26,484 bases of DNA, taken from NCBI GenBank assembly GCA_003427395.1, contig BFEA01000332.1, positions 1,691,022 to 1,717,505 of the forward strand. Reading direction: 5' to 3'. Every line of letters begins with the position of its first letter. Within the stretch, counting starts at the first letter, position 1. The notes under the pieces are model-generated. The model had not been told where the DNA came from and made no database searches. It saw only the letters and a list, made by a program, of their open reading frames with translations. The stretch is from Chara braunii. Taxonomy: Eukaryota; Streptophyta; Charophyceae; Charales; Characeae. Both the position numbers and the translations under genes were made by a program. This document shows positions 1 through 10,770 of the stretch, in pieces.

Positions 1-90
<90 letters not shown>
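1..90. repeat. Compound microsatellite (TC)23(AC)22
   Basis: Uninterrupted TC dinucleotides run from 1 to 46 and switch directly to AC dinucleotides to 90. A shorter AC tract follows at about 171-188. Reading frames through it give only Cys/Val or Ser/Leu repeats and are not genes. Confidence 0.97.
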
Positions 91-92
<2 letters not shown>

Positions 93-1481
93 CCTCCTGA
101 TGAGTTGGTGAAAGTCCGACAAAAGTCTGTTCGGTACGGTCATGCTTTTTTTGAGTGTATGGCGAACATGACAACACACACACACACACGCGCACGAACA
201 GAGGCTGCTGATACGGAGCACATGCAAAAGGACTGTCTGTAGGGTTTTGAACTTTTAATCAGTGGCACTCTTGGAGTCTTTGAGGATTGCCCCTGCCGAA
301 AACCCTAGAGACCGAGACCGCCCTTTTCCATGTGCTCTGTAACAGCCTTGAGGTGTCGTGATCGAACTGATGGACCCCAGGTTGCCACTGTCTGCTTAAA
401 ACCTCAGAGTTAGTTTTCAGAGTTAGTTTTCTCATGTAATTCCACCAGGATATGAATGCAGGAATGCGTATTAGCATTTCCTGGGTGTGCCATTCAGCCA
501 CACGGGATTTGGTAGTTTTGCATTCTTAGGTGCATTGAGAGATTCGTTTTTTTTTTTTTTTTTTAAAACACGTTCAATTCCATTAAACATTTCGAGATTC
601 GAAACCACCACTCATAGGATTGTTTAAGTGGCCGAAAAATTGGAGAAAAGGATTGTGAAGTGGCCAAGGACTAGAAGGACCTGGTGATTTATTTTTCTTC
701 CGGAGGAAAACAAAAGGATTGTAAAGAGTTTTCAGCCTGAAATTATTCTTCATTACATAGCCCAACATTTCTAGTTCCGTCGTTTTTCCTGGAACAGAAC
801 GCGCCCTCATTTTGGCTGCACATGGACGGAAAGATGTGTTGTATACATTCCGTATCAGGGCGTGTTGTGTTCCGGAGAATACAGTAGTCACTAGTGGTTG
901 GAACTGTTTTCCGCACAAAAAAAACAAAAAAAAAAGGGAAGAATTTATTTAAAAAAAAAAAACCTGACCTGTGTGTTTGGGTAAAGGAGGGCTCCGAGGG
1001 AAAAGGAAAAAAAAAACTAAGGAGGAAAAAAAAAAAAAAAAAAAAAAAAAAAGAAAGAACTGAAGTAAAAAAGAAAAAAAAGACCTGTGTGTTTGGCTGA
1101 GGAAGAGGGAAGGAAAGAGAAACTGACCGTCTCTTGCATGGAGTCATGTTACCAGGCTTACTCTTGATAGTCTCGTAGCAATATATTTAGCATTTAGGAT
1201 CTGCGAGAAGACCTATTAGATCCGTATATCTGCCCGAGAGTTTGAGTTCTCTCAACGGAGCACTAAACAAAATGGGTATTAGTTTCATCATTCTTGGAGT
1301 GGCAAATTCTGACGAAAACATAATTTCGTTTTTTGGTAGTATGAAAATAGAATTTGCCCAAAAAGAAAGACCTCAGTGTTCGTGCGATTCATAATTGTTC
1401 ATTTCATTCATTTCAAATTTTAAATACCCCTCTCGAATGCAGTTGGGAATTGCATGATCGTGATCGTGGGTGGTAATCTCG
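91..1481. other. No recognisable gene; A/T homopolymer tracts
   Basis: I see no coding region with a recognisable domain. The stretch holds a T18 run at 547-564 and a strongly A-rich, purine-only segment at about 917-1082 containing several long A runs. Short open frames here (for example 743-1147 on the minus strand) are products of these homopolymers. Confidence 0.6.
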
Positions 1482-1767
1482 TGGTAGCAATGTACTGGGG
1501 CCCTGGCACAGGCTGGCAGGCTGGCACCGTAAAATCAATATAATAATACTAATAATAACAATAAAGAATACTTTATTAGAGCAATAAAAAATGAAGATAT
1601 TTTATTGTATTCATTTTATGTGTCCTGTATTGAATGCTATATTCTATTATTCATTTGTTTTTTTTTTTTGTTTAATTATTCATTTGTTTATCAAACTTTC
1701 TTCTTTGATTTGTCTAGCTGGTAGCGATGTCCTGGGCCCCTGGCACAGGCTGGCGGGCTGGCACCGT
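1482..1767. repeat. Pair of ~49-bp direct repeats 237 bp apart
   Basis: Positions 1482-1530 and 1719-1767 are near-identical. Both begin tggtagc and end ggctggcaccgt, with an internal CCCTGGCACAGGCTGGC, and they differ at only a few positions. The spacer is AT-rich. No coding meaning was seen. Confidence 0.85.
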
Positions 1768-2160
1768 TCCATGACCCTTCTCTTTTTTTTTTCCCCTTCG
1801 AAAAAAAAGGGGGGGAGCATCTCCGAACATATGTTGGTTCCCTATCTGAGGGTAAGTAGAGGGTAAAAAACTGAAATTCGGAGCAATTGTCTCAAACTGG
1901 GAATGCGCAGTTACAAGAGGCTTCAGTGTCAGCTGATCAGCTGACCATCAGATTTGAATGTGTCTTTAGGAGGAGAAGGTAAATGTAAACACTAGTCGCT
2001 AGTAAAAAGTAATAGCGTGACATTTTGATAAGCTGTTCTTGTGAACTGTGCCCCCTGTGTCTATGCATCTAATGAATGCTGTTCCCTCCTGTGATGCTGT
2101 GTGTCCATGCTCAGGTTCAAAATGGCAAAGTGTTGCGGCATGAAGACAGGTAAGCATAGT
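1768..2160. other. No recognisable gene
   Basis: Mixed-composition sequence with a T/C/A/G homopolymer cluster at about 1778-1817. No domain, RNA gene or repeat is recognised. Confidence 0.5.
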
Positions 2161-2216
2161 TGCAGGGTGGCGAGGGTTGGTGAGGGTTGGTGAGGGTTGG
2201 TGGTGGTGGTGGGCTC
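2161..2216 (+). repeat. G-rich 10-bp tandem repeat
   Basis: Three to four copies of a GAGGGTTGGT unit are followed by GGTGGTGGTGGG. Several closely spaced runs of three Gs on one strand give G-quadruplex potential, but no function can be assigned. Confidence 0.8.
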
Positions 2217-2261
2217 GCAGTTCTGCCTTCATAGTTGAGCGCTCTGTTTGTTTGTGGGTGT

Positions 2262-2440
2262 GGGTGTGTGTGTGTGTGTGTGTGTGTGTGGAGATGTGTG
2301 TGTGTGTGTGTGTGTGTGCGTGGAGATGTGTGTGCGTTAACACACGCATGTCCGGTATCCTTAACATTGTGTGTGTGTGTGTGTGTGTGTGTGTGGAGAT
2401 GAGTGTGTGTAAATACACGCATGTACGATATCCTTGATAC
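2262..2440. repeat. TG microsatellite inside a 73-bp minisatellite
   Basis: TG tracts alternate with a diverged unit beginning ggagatg and containing an acacgcatgt block followed by a gatatcctt-like block. The unit occurs at 2322 and 2395, a period of 73 bp. The second copy has several substitutions, so the duplication is not recent. Confidence 0.8.
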
Positions 2441-3535
2441 AATCACGTTCACCATTATTGTAACTACCACTGTCTAACAGTTGGCAGAAAGTACAAAATC
2501 GCGGAAAGGAGTGAAGCATTCGGCATGCAGACATTCAAGAGATGTATGAGGATTATTAGGGTAGAGCAGATGACATACAAAGACACAGAAAGAAAACAGC
2601 ACAAGACAACCAACAAGGCATTGGACGACAGGGTGCATCAAAGGACAAAAAAGGCTGGAGACCACGGGGGAGGAGGGAGGGCACGCGGCACACAAACACG
2701 CAGAACAGTCTACCAAAAAATAATACGTCCCAAAAAAATGCGAAGACCGAAAAAAATAAGTTGCACTGACTCATCAGGAGGCTGAACCCTCGACAATCTG
2801 CGCAATCTCCGTGTTGATGATTTGGGTCAAACCGTTTGACCGATGCTGAAGGCAGTGTCCACAAGCGGAACACAGCAGCAGGGCACCAACTCAGCAAAGC
2901 ACCAGGCAGCGTCGCAGCAGCAACCCGACTTGACGCCAAAAACGACTACAAGGAGCGACATGGCAAGCGGACGGACGAGCAGCAGGCCAACAGTGCGGCA
3001 AAGCAGAAGGCAGCACCAACACAGCAGCCATGCTACACGGCACACAAGCAAGGAACACGGAAGGCACGGCACGCGGCTGGGCAGCAAGGCAGCAGCGCAG
3101 CGAAGCACGGGCAACACTAACACCACAACCACACCACACAGTGAACATGGCAGCTTTGCAAAGAGATACATGCAGCACAAGCAGGACGGGCAGCAAGGCA
3201 GCGGTGGAGCGCATACAAGGCGGTCTACACATCCAACATGGAGCAAAGCGGCACATCACCTGCTCACATCACGATTGAACCCCGCAGACTGTTGTTTCCC
3301 ACCACCTGCTGAGCCAGGGAACCACCCAGACGAACGTCCGTCATCACCCACAGGCAACACAAACATCCCAGACCGAGCGCCCCCCTCCTAGGAGTGCCGC
3401 AGACGCTCCAGACTAAGGTCCACCTACTGTTCAGCACTTCTTGAGGGTGCACGATCCAACGGAGAGAAAGTACTTAGAAACAAATTGAGCGAACGAGAAA
3501 AAGCAAGAGAACAAACAGAGATACATAAAACTGAT

Positions 3536-3536
<1 letters not shown>
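2441..3536. other. No recognisable gene; CAG/GCA-rich segment
   Basis: Positions 2840-3380 are rich in GCA/CAG/CAA trinucleotides and have few stops in several frames at once, on both strands. The longest frame (2843-3391, +, 182 codons) is Gln/Ser/Thr/His/Arg-rich with no domain I recognise. Open frames on the opposite strand are Cys/Leu-rich. Composition alone explains them, so I do not call a gene. Confidence 0.5.

Positions 3537-3588
<52 letters not shown>
3537..3588. repeat. (GT)n microsatellite
   Basis: GT dinucleotides with one GC interruption. Confidence 0.97.
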
Positions 3589-3835
3589 TGTCGTGCTCGC
3601 TATATGCGACTCCACAAAAAAAGTATGACTGTACCAGACTGTGTTGTCAGTCTTTCGCCGACTCATCAGCAGGTTGAACCTGGACAGACATTCTGCCCAG
3701 GATGATGCATTTGACTGGTGGATAAGAACTCACCATGTCCTCTAGACTTAGCGACAGCCCCGAGAAAGAAAAGCGGTCGACTTTACGCACACCAACCCTG
3801 CAATCCTAGCAGACTTAAGAGTGGCGGCAAGTCTG

Positions 3836-3968
3836 CATCTGTGCGCATGTGTTTGCACGTATCCATGTGTGTGCATGTGTGTGCACGTGTATGTGTGTGG
3901 GAGTGTGCATGTGTGCGCATGTCTGTTTGCATGTGTATGCGGATATGTGTGCATGCGGGCGTGTGTGT

Positions 3969-4020
<52 letters not shown>

Positions 4021-4046
4021 CATGTGTATGTGTGTGTGCGCATGTA
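3836..4046. repeat. Degenerate TG-rich tract with (GT)n core
   Basis: TG-rich sequence with frequent CA/CG interruptions surrounds a pure (GT)n core at about 3970-4018. Alternating purine/pyrimidine sequence of this length can adopt Z-DNA. Frames across it encode Cys/Val or His/Thr repeats and are not genes. Confidence 0.93.
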
Positions 4047-5598
4047 GTGCAGTATGCTGTGACGAGCGGAGCTTTGTTAAGTAAGCATGGATCACATTGG
4101 AAAACATTCCCGCTTGCAGTGTGAGCTGTCGAGCTGTGTTACACAAGCATGGAGAACCTATCGTGGGGTACCTCATGATTCTATCCTGGCACTCACTCCG
4201 CTCGCCAGAGCAGATGCTTCACATCTGATCTGATCTATCATCAGAGTCGCCTGGTTTAGGGCACCGCAGCGACTCGTCGCCGATCTCACCTGACTCCCTC
4301 CCGTATGTAAGTTACAAACACTTGTGGTATTGTCGTGTCATATAATAAGCTCTCGATCAAAAACACACAGGTCCAGGCGCCTGGCTGGTTTACCATATAT
4401 ATTATATATTTTATATTTATATTATATTATATATACTATATAGGTACGATATTAGAAGATTGTGGTATGTGAAAACCGTTCAAACCACCCAGAAACCCAA
4501 CTTTGGTGGGAAAGGAAAAAGGAAGAAGAAAAGGCAAGGATGAAGGATCATGATTCATGAGAGACTGATTAATTGGCAGGAGGTTGGCCCCAAGGATGTA
4601 ATAATCTGCAGAATCGCCATATTGATGGTCGTACCAACTGGCCTATCTCAGTTGGTTCATTAATGAACTCTTGAAAGGCAGACTCAACGTCGAATCCAGA
4701 GACTCTCTCTTCTCAGATGCACGGAATACTGATAGTCGTTGTGTAGTTCCCAGCCCTTTCGCAGGCAGCTGACAGGACAAGCAGCAAGGCAAAGCAGGCA
4801 GAAAATACGAAAAAGGTGGGCGGGAGGGGTTAGGTTAGGCGGGTGGACAGGAAGGGATGAAGGTTGGCAAGCGCAAGGCAACACAAATCAAGTGGATGAG
4901 AAGCAAGACACAGGAGACTTCGAAAAGCAAGGGTGAGGGGGCCAAAAAAAAGGGAGAAAGACAGAGGAGAGGAGAAGAGAAAAGCGAGAAGTGGGTAGGG
5001 GTAGGGGTGCGGCAAAGCAAGCCGCAGGTAAAGCAGCAAAATGAGTGGGCAAGGCAAGTGGCAAGTCTGAGCAGTTGGATTGCGGAGGGAACCCGAGGCG
5101 AGAAGCAGATGAGCAGCGAGGCAGCGCAGGGCAAGTAGATGAATAACTGGGGCCAGCATTATGGTACTGACATGAATATGGCAGTTCACAGCAGCTTCAC
5201 ACATAAAACACATGGATCATCCACACACACAAAATATGAACCAGCGCAGATCGTCTTCTACTCACAGCACAAGAAGTTGCATTGGGCAGTGCGGTCGGCA
5301 GACCTTAGGTCCACGACACCATCAAGAGCTTGTGAGCCACGAGACGAAGGTCTGTCACGGTCATGGGAGACAGAGACACAGGCTTCCTGAACACGGCGGG
5401 CCCCTTATTAGTATTTGCAGGCAATCCAAGCAGACGAGCACCGACTATTTGGCACATCTCAATGGACGAGAACATGCAAACAGTCCAGATGCAATGAATG
5501 CACATTGCACACAAAAGTGTGTAACTTCTCAGAACAAGAGGAAGAGAATCAGCTATAGAAAAATATGATTATCGATGTGTGACATTGTGTTCGTCTTC

Positions 5599-5605
<7 letters not shown>
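4047..5605. other. No recognisable gene
   Basis: Contains an AT-only palindromic patch at about 4394-4443 and an A/G/GCA-rich segment at 4760-5130 with few stops on either strand. The frames at 4857-5138 (+) and 4830-5213 (-) reflect purine bias and have no recognisable domain. Confidence 0.5.
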
Positions 5606-5696
<91 letters not shown>

Positions 5697-5730
5697 TGTG
5701 CGTTTGTGTGTGTGTGTGTGTGTGTGTGTT
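5606..5730. repeat. Compound microsatellite (CT)n(GT)n
   Basis: CT dinucleotides from 5606 to 5679 switch directly to GT dinucleotides with a short CGTTTGT interruption. This is the same CT-then-second-dinucleotide arrangement as at 1-90. Confidence 0.97.
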
Positions 5731-6289
5731 TGTTGCCCCTGTCAAGAACGAACAGTGTTTTGGCTGTGGATGTGTTCCTGTGGCTTCTGGCTTGTTGCAG
5801 TGTTCCTGTGGCTTCTGTCTTGTTGCAACATCCCTCCCTCCCTCCCAAATGGTGTGGCGAAGAATGGTGGAAGGGTCTGAGGCTAAGTTTAATTGTTGGG
5901 GACGGTTTAGACACCAGCGTTATATATATTTCTGGTACTTAGCAATGGAATTGGAATTTGTTTTATTGTGGCTGCTGCAGGTGGTTTCATACGCTGCTTT
6001 TGAACAGAGAGACGTTGACCTTCATTCCGTTCCTTGGCCTTGGGCTGGAAGTGTTCCGAAGGCTAAACATGGTTGGTGTGCATGTGCTGATGACGCTCTT
6101 GAGGGAAGACTGAGACTGAGACAGGCCAGTGTGTGCACATTACATTACAGGTGATCACGTGCAGAGTCCCATTGGTTACAGCTGACTCTGCACCTGCTCA
6201 GGACGACTTATGGCCAGATGGAGGAGAGGAGAAGGACGAGGGAGTAATCCCCCCTCTTCCCCCCCCCCCCTTTCCCCGGCAACGATTTT
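5731..6289. other. No recognisable gene
   Basis: Frames run out of the adjacent microsatellite, but no conserved domain or motif is visible. A short duplication of a TGTTCCTGTGGCTTCTG block occurs at about 5770-5820. Confidence 0.5.
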
Positions 6290-6670
6290 CACGTGGGATT
6301 CGAACCACTGACCGGCTGGAAAATACCAGTAAACCCAGTTTGTCAGTGGATTCGAAGCACTGACCGGACCAGCTGGAGAATACCAGTAAAGCCAGATGGG
6401 CCTGGAAACTACAGTAAACCCAGACGGGAGTTGGATTCGAACCACTGACGGGCTGGAGAACACACAGTAAACCCAGAGTGGAAGGGGGTTCGAACCACTG
6501 ACCAGCTGGAGAAGGCAGTAAAACCCAGATTGGAAGTGGATTTGTACCACTGACGGGCTGGAGAAGGCAGTAAGGGGGTTCGAACCACTGACCGGCTGGA
6601 AAATACAGTAAACCCACAGTAAATCCAGATTGGAAGGGGGGGGGTTCGAACAACTGACCGGCTGGAAAAG
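6290..6670 (-). repeat. ~50-60-bp minisatellite with B-box-like motifs
   Basis: About seven imperfect copies of a unit carry ttcgaaccactgacc, ggctggaga and cagtaaacccag blocks. On the minus strand the units at 6296-6306 and 6433-6443 read GGTTCGAATCC, and those at 6486-6496 and 6576-6586 read GGTTCGAACCC. These match the RNA polymerase III internal B box (tRNA T-arm). No matching A box or cloverleaf was found, so this is not a tRNA gene. It may descend from a tRNA-derived repeat. The minus-strand frame gives a Gly/Ser/Phe/Pro repeat peptide that simply follows the minisatellite. Confidence 0.8.
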
Positions 6671-7433
6671 GCAGTAAAACCCAGATGGGCTGTAGAGTGT
6701 TGTGAAGCCAGACAGGTTGGAGGGTGGTGGAGTAAAGCCAGCTGGGTTGGCTTTACTCAGGTTACTGATAACAGCGCAATGTGAAACGGTGAGTTGGCAG
6801 CTGTACAATGTCCATAGTGCGCGTGGTTAGTGTGTGTCTTTTTTTTTTCTTCTTTTTTCTTTTTTTCCCGGTAGGATTTGATAGTGCATGTGCTTCTGGT
6901 GGTCGTGGACATTGCTTCTCCTCTTTTTTCGTTGGCATTCCTGCTGGTTGCATCGAGATAGCGGTTGTGTCAGCTTTTAGCTTTTCTGTCGACCAAGATC
7001 TTCACCCACGTCAGCCAATATGCACTGCTTATGTAAAGCACAGTGAACAATGTGGAAATTTCAAATTGGTGGAAAAGTTTCAAATCTCCAGGATGTACTA
7101 TGTGGAAACACTGGAAAGTACACTGTACACTGTACTATGTAGAGTATCTCGAAAATGTCGTTCTTTTGTAAAATCGCCTATCGTGTTTGCACGTGAATTA
7201 TTCTGAACATGGCATTTTTTCAGTCCAGATGTAATGAATCCAATGATATAACGACCAGGCGGTTCTGTCAGAGTGACGACGGTAGGGTTCACCAAAGGAG
7301 AGGATGAGAGAGGTTTTTAACTTTGCGCACATAGGTGGGAGTCTTCGTGAAGGGGAGGGGTTGGAATACGCGAAGCAATATATACCTTTTTCGATTTTCT
7401 GCTGTTTGCAAGGGCAGCACGTTAGTTTGGTGT

Positions 7434-7438
<5 letters not shown>
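6671..7438. other. No recognisable gene
   Basis: Contains a T-rich tract at 6839-6867 and a short-period TACACTGTAC-type palindromic patch near 7115-7140. The 6808-7206 (+) open frame has a hydrophobic start but no domain I recognise. Confidence 0.45.

Positions 7439-7494
<56 letters not shown>
7439..7494. repeat. (CT)28 microsatellite at left edge of organellar block
   Basis: Pure CT repeat that runs directly into plastid rpl12 sequence. The same rpl12 stretch, seen again at 10128-10170, naturally contains CTCTCTG at this point, so repeat and gene are joined through about 6 bp of shared sequence. Confidence 0.95.
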
Positions 7495-7496
<2 letters not shown>

Positions 7497-7755
7497 TTCT
7501 TCTTTGGAAATTCCTTCTTTCACAGTTTTTGGTAAAGCTTCGATAAATTCTTTTGCTTCTTTGAGTCCTGAATTTGTAATACTACGAATCACTTTAATTA
7601 CTGTGATTCTACTAGAGCTAGGTACTTCTTCGAGAATAATATCAAATTCAGTTTTTTCCTCAATCTCCTCTATCTCCTTGTTGTAGGATGTCGATTCAGC
7701 TAATATTCCTCTTGAGGAAAGAAGATTATCAGAACTGATACCCAGTTCATCTTGA
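7491..7755 (-). pseudogene. rpl12: Plastid ribosomal protein L12 fragment, 3' truncated
   Basis: The minus-strand frame contains the L7/L12 C-terminal domain core: [13 protein letters not shown], then [23 protein letters not shown] and [11 protein letters not shown]12 is the stalk protein of the large ribosomal subunit that recruits translation factors. The frame is then cut by the (CT)28 microsatellite, which adds an artificial Arg/Glu repeat, so the last roughly 17 residues are missing. They occur separately at 10080. The upstream end, near 7755, meets petA in the opposite orientation and no ATG is present. Plastid rpl12 is retained in several algae but not in land-plant plastids, so this is a lineage clue. 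Confidence 0.9.
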
Positions 7756-7899
7756 AAGAAATATAGTGAAATAACTTTTCCTATCTTGTCTCCAGATCCT
7801 TCAATAAACAAGCAAACTAATTTCTTCAAATATCCTATTTATGTAGGAGGTAATCGTGGAAGAGGGCAAATTTATCTCGATGGTAGTAAAAGTAATAAT
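7756..7899 (+). pseudogene. petA: Cytochrome f fragment (plastid)
   Basis: Translation gives [16 protein letters not shown] followed by [15 protein letters not shown] and DGSKSNN, an internal stretch of cytochrome f, the large electron-carrying subunit of the cytochrome b6f complex. Only about 48 of the usual ~320 residues are present. The heme-binding CxxCH and the C-terminal anchor are missing. The usual Pro after GQIY reads Leu. A stop follows at once as AT-rich spacer begins. The antisense of this piece produces the spurious N-terminus of the neighbouring rpl12 frame. Confidence 0.92.
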
Positions 7900-8535
<636 letters not shown>

Positions 8536-8673
8536 AATTTTTATATTTAGCATCATAACCACAAATAAAAATAGAACAGCAATAGCTCCTACATAAACAA
8601 CTAAAAAAATCATAGCAAAAAAATCAAGACCTAATAACACAAGTAAACCTGAAGTATTACAAAATACTAAAAT
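8536..8673 (-). pseudogene. nad6: NADH dehydrogenase subunit 6 fragment (mitochondrial)
   Basis: The minus strand reads [18 protein letters not shown], then [19 protein letters not shown] and VVMMLNI. This is the mitochondrial complex I membrane subunit ND6. The LDFFAMIF / VVMML pattern distinguishes it from plastid ndhG. About 46 residues covering two membrane helices are present without internal stops. Its upstream end is fused to plastid rps8 at about 8674. Confidence 0.92.
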
Positions 8674-8675
8674 GA

Positions 8676-8825
8676 GACACCCATGCCTCCCATCACTTTA
8701 GGTATATCTTGATAGCTAGAGTAACTCCTTAAACCAGGTTTGCTAATCCGTCTTAAAGTAGTTATATATGGTTCACGTGCTCGTCCTTGATATTTTAATG
8801 TTAAAGTTAATAAGTAAGTAATAAT
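8676..8825 (-). pseudogene. rps8: Plastid ribosomal protein S8 fragment
   Basis: The minus strand reads [19 protein letters not shown], then [16 protein letters not shown] and KVMGGMGV. This is the middle-to-late part of plastid S8, a primary 16S rRNA-binding protein. The C-terminal STS-type motif and stop are cut off by the junction with nad6. The open frame continues upstream to about 8850 without clear homology. Confidence 0.92.
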
Positions 8826-8849
8826 TCTATAATCTACAAATAAATATAT

Positions 8850-9697
8850 AAAAAATTACATACTAGTTCAAGTTTATTGACAAATTTATAAATTAATATA
8901 ATAAAAAATACAATAAAAAATATAAAATAATAGAAAATACAATAAAAACAGTATTTAACATTTTATTTTTTGAATNAAAAAAAAGTCATCAAGCTGACTT
9001 ACTGAAATTAAGTCATAAAATATTATTATATCTATATATATAATAAAATAATAGTCAATAAGTTTTCATTAAGATCTATTACATATGTGTTAGGTTAGTA
9101 TATATCTCTATATCATCTATTCATTAGGATATATATATTGTGATTTTGTGTTAATGAAATAATTACTAGATATAAAGAATAGAGATAAAAGATAGATATA
9201 GTACTTAATCGATAGAATATTGCAATAATTCGAATATTGATATTGAGCATTCTTGGCAAGGAAGGTTAATATAGCTAATGCCATAATAATTTTTTTTTTA
9301 TAAATTAGACACAGAGTTAGTGATTTGTATCAAAATATTTATTTCTCTAAAAAAGTAGAGTCTATTTATGAAATCTCATCTATCAAATAATAAATTCAAT
9401 ACAACATTAAGATATATTCATTTCTTCCATTATTGATTATTGTATATGTGATTCAGATTGAGATTGATTGATGTATTTCTTTTTTTCTATCTATTCTTTA
9501 TCTATTTTTTATTTTATAGAATTAGTATAATGAGCAATGATAATAATACTAAACAGAATGAATAGAATCAACAAATTGTATTTCTGTTTGAGACAATATT
9601 TTTATAAAATTGAAATAGATTAAATGAATACTATATTAATATGTTGATAGAAGATTATTTTGTTATTAAAGAAGTTCCATTTATGTAAATTGGATGA
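8850..9697. other. AT-rich stretch, no recognised gene
   Basis: Very AT-rich and probably organellar intergenic DNA. One undetermined base (N) lies at 8976 before an A run. A short open patch near 9225-9265 could be a further gene piece, but I cannot name it. Confidence 0.5.
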
Positions 9698-9818
9698 TAA
9701 TTGATTAAACAATGTTAAACTTTTGATTTTCAAATAAATCTTTCCACACAAGAAAATTAATTTGTTAATTGTGAATTTTTGAATTGATTGAAAAGATAAC
9801 TTTAAAAAGAAAAGTTTT
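9698..9818 (+). repeat. Left arm of perfect 121-bp inverted repeat
   Basis: This arm is the exact reverse complement of 10242-10362. It begins taattgattaaac and ends gaaaagtttt. The arms enclose 423 bp carrying 23S rRNA, rbcL, rpl12 and infA pieces. Confidence 0.95.
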
Positions 9819-9820
9819 TT

Positions 9821-9894
9821 GGGAGCTTGACTGCAAGACTGACTCGTCGAGCAGGGACGAAAGTCGGCCTTAGTGATCCGACGGTACCGAGTGG
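9821..9894 (+). pseudogene. rrn23: Plastid 23S rRNA fragment (domain V)
   Basis: The sequence from gggagcttgactgcaagact through gtcgagcagggacgaaagtc to ttagtgatccgacggtacc matches the conserved region of large-subunit rRNA domain V, near the peptidyl-transferase ring, in its plastid form. About 74 of roughly 2,800 nt are present. The following bases read straight into an rbcL piece. Confidence 0.9.
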
Positions 9895-9940
9895 ACTTGA
9901 CTTTACAAAAGATGACGAAAATGTTAACTCTCAGCCTTTT
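9893..9940 (+). pseudogene. rbcL: Rubisco large subunit fragment
   Basis: Reads GLDFTKDDENVNSQPF, a hallmark RbcL segment just downstream of the catalytic lysine motif. Only 16 residues are present. The preceding catalytic Lys region and the following RWRDRF are missing. It abuts the 23S rRNA piece with no spacer. Confidence 0.93.
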
Positions 9941-10079
9941 TTATATTCATTATCCTTTTGATTTATTCAATTAATGAAGAATTGTTGAATTCTTATTTTT
10001 TGCTTCGAATCTCATCTCATTCATCTATTGTAATTCAATGAATATTTTATTTGTTCCTATTCATTTATAACACAAAACA

Positions 10080-10169
10080 TTATCTTAAAGTTACCTTTGC
10101 ACCTGATTCTTCTAATTGAGCTTTTACACTCTCTGCTTCTTCTTTGGAAATTCCTTCTTTCACAGTTTT
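10080..10169 (-). pseudogene. rpl12: Plastid L12, 3' end fragment with stop
   Basis: The minus strand reads [18 protein letters not shown] then LEESGAKVTLR and a TAA stop, the true C-terminus of L12. It repeats about 41 bp present at the truncated end of the 7491-7755 copy (CTCTCTG to CACAGTTTT) and supplies the residues missing there. Its 5' end is fused in frame to an infA piece. Confidence 0.93.
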
Positions 10170-10243
10170 CCTGGTAAGATTCTTATATAATTTTTTCTAA
10201 TTTTACCAGATATATGAGTAAGTACTTCACAACCATTGTCTAA
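10170..10243 (-). pseudogene. infA: Translation initiation factor IF-1 fragment (plastid)
   Basis: The minus strand reads [18 protein letters not shown] then YIRILPG, the central OB-fold of plastid IF-1, which binds the ribosomal A site during initiation. The N-terminus and the last residues are missing. The frame passes directly into rpl12 (ILPG then KTVKEG), forming an artificial infA-rpl12 fusion. The 5' edge meets the right arm of the inverted repeat. Confidence 0.9.
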
Positions 10244-10362
10244 AACTTTTCTTTTTAAAGTTATCTTTTCAATCAATTCAAAAATTCACAATTAACAAAT
10301 TAATTTTCTTGTGTGGAAAGATTTATTTGAAAATCAAAAGTTTAACATTGTTTAATCAATTA
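10242..10362 (-). repeat. Right arm of perfect 121-bp inverted repeat
   Basis: Exact reverse complement of 9698-9818. Perfect identity over 121 bp implies either a very recent origin, copy correction, or an assembly artefact. Confidence 0.95.
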
Positions 10363-10441
10363 ACTTGAAGAAGGCTCTATTTCTTTCTTTTCCTTACTTA
10401 GAAATTTTCTTTTAATATCCTCATTTTTTTTTTCTTTAAAT
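10363..10441. other. Unassigned spacer with Lys-rich minus frame
   Basis: The minus strand has a short Lys/Glu-rich open frame ending in a stop near 10361. It resembles a ribosomal-protein tail but I cannot assign it. Confidence 0.35.
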
Positions 10442-10626
10442 TTGCGTTTTGGAAAAAATATAATTTTATCAGATATTCGGTTAGGAATATTTTTCTGGAT
10501 TGTTATATCAAGTATCACTCCTATAGGATTATTAATAGCAGGTTATGCGTCTAACAACAAATATTCACTATTGGGCGGATTACGTGCTGCTGCACAATCT
10601 ATCAGCTATGAAATTCCCTTAGCACT
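10442..10626 (+). pseudogene. ndhA: Plastid NAD(P)H dehydrogenase subunit A fragment
   Basis: Reads [37 protein letters not shown], then [19 protein letters not shown], a central part of NdhA, a membrane subunit of the photosynthetic NDH complex. About 60 of roughly 365 residues remain. Homology stops just after EIPLAL, close to where the ndhA intron sits in plants. About 20 unrelated codons then follow to a stop at 10687. The frame opens with TTG, so no start codon is present. Confidence 0.93.
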
Positions 10627-10770
10627 TATTCATGAATATATGATAAAGATTAGAGTTGAATTGAATATCAGAATAAGTACCATGTAACTAAATAAATATA
10701 AAAATGTATTGCTTTATTTATAATACTCTATTTTTTCTAAGTAACTTATCAATTACTCTACATTCTACAC

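Noticed and set aside
894-1100. Lys-rich 68-codon + frame
   Set aside because: It is translated from A homopolymers and purine-rich sequence.
2843-3391. 182-codon + frame and overlapping Cys-rich minus frames as genes
   Set aside because: GCA/CAG-biased composition lowers stop frequency in most frames at once. No domain, start context or conserved motif supports any one of them.
2766-3718. Possible dispersed repeat linking about 2768-2840 and 3661-3718
   Set aside because: Both begin gactcatcag-g/c-agg-tgaacc, but similarity fades quickly and may be chance.
6290-6670. tRNA genes on the minus strand
   Set aside because: Only the T-arm/B-box motif is present. There is no A box, anticodon arm or acceptor stem.
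7422-7829. Full 135-codon minus frame as an intact L12 gene
   Set aside because: Its C-terminus is microsatellite-encoded Arg/Glu and its N-terminus is antisense of petA. Only the middle is L12.
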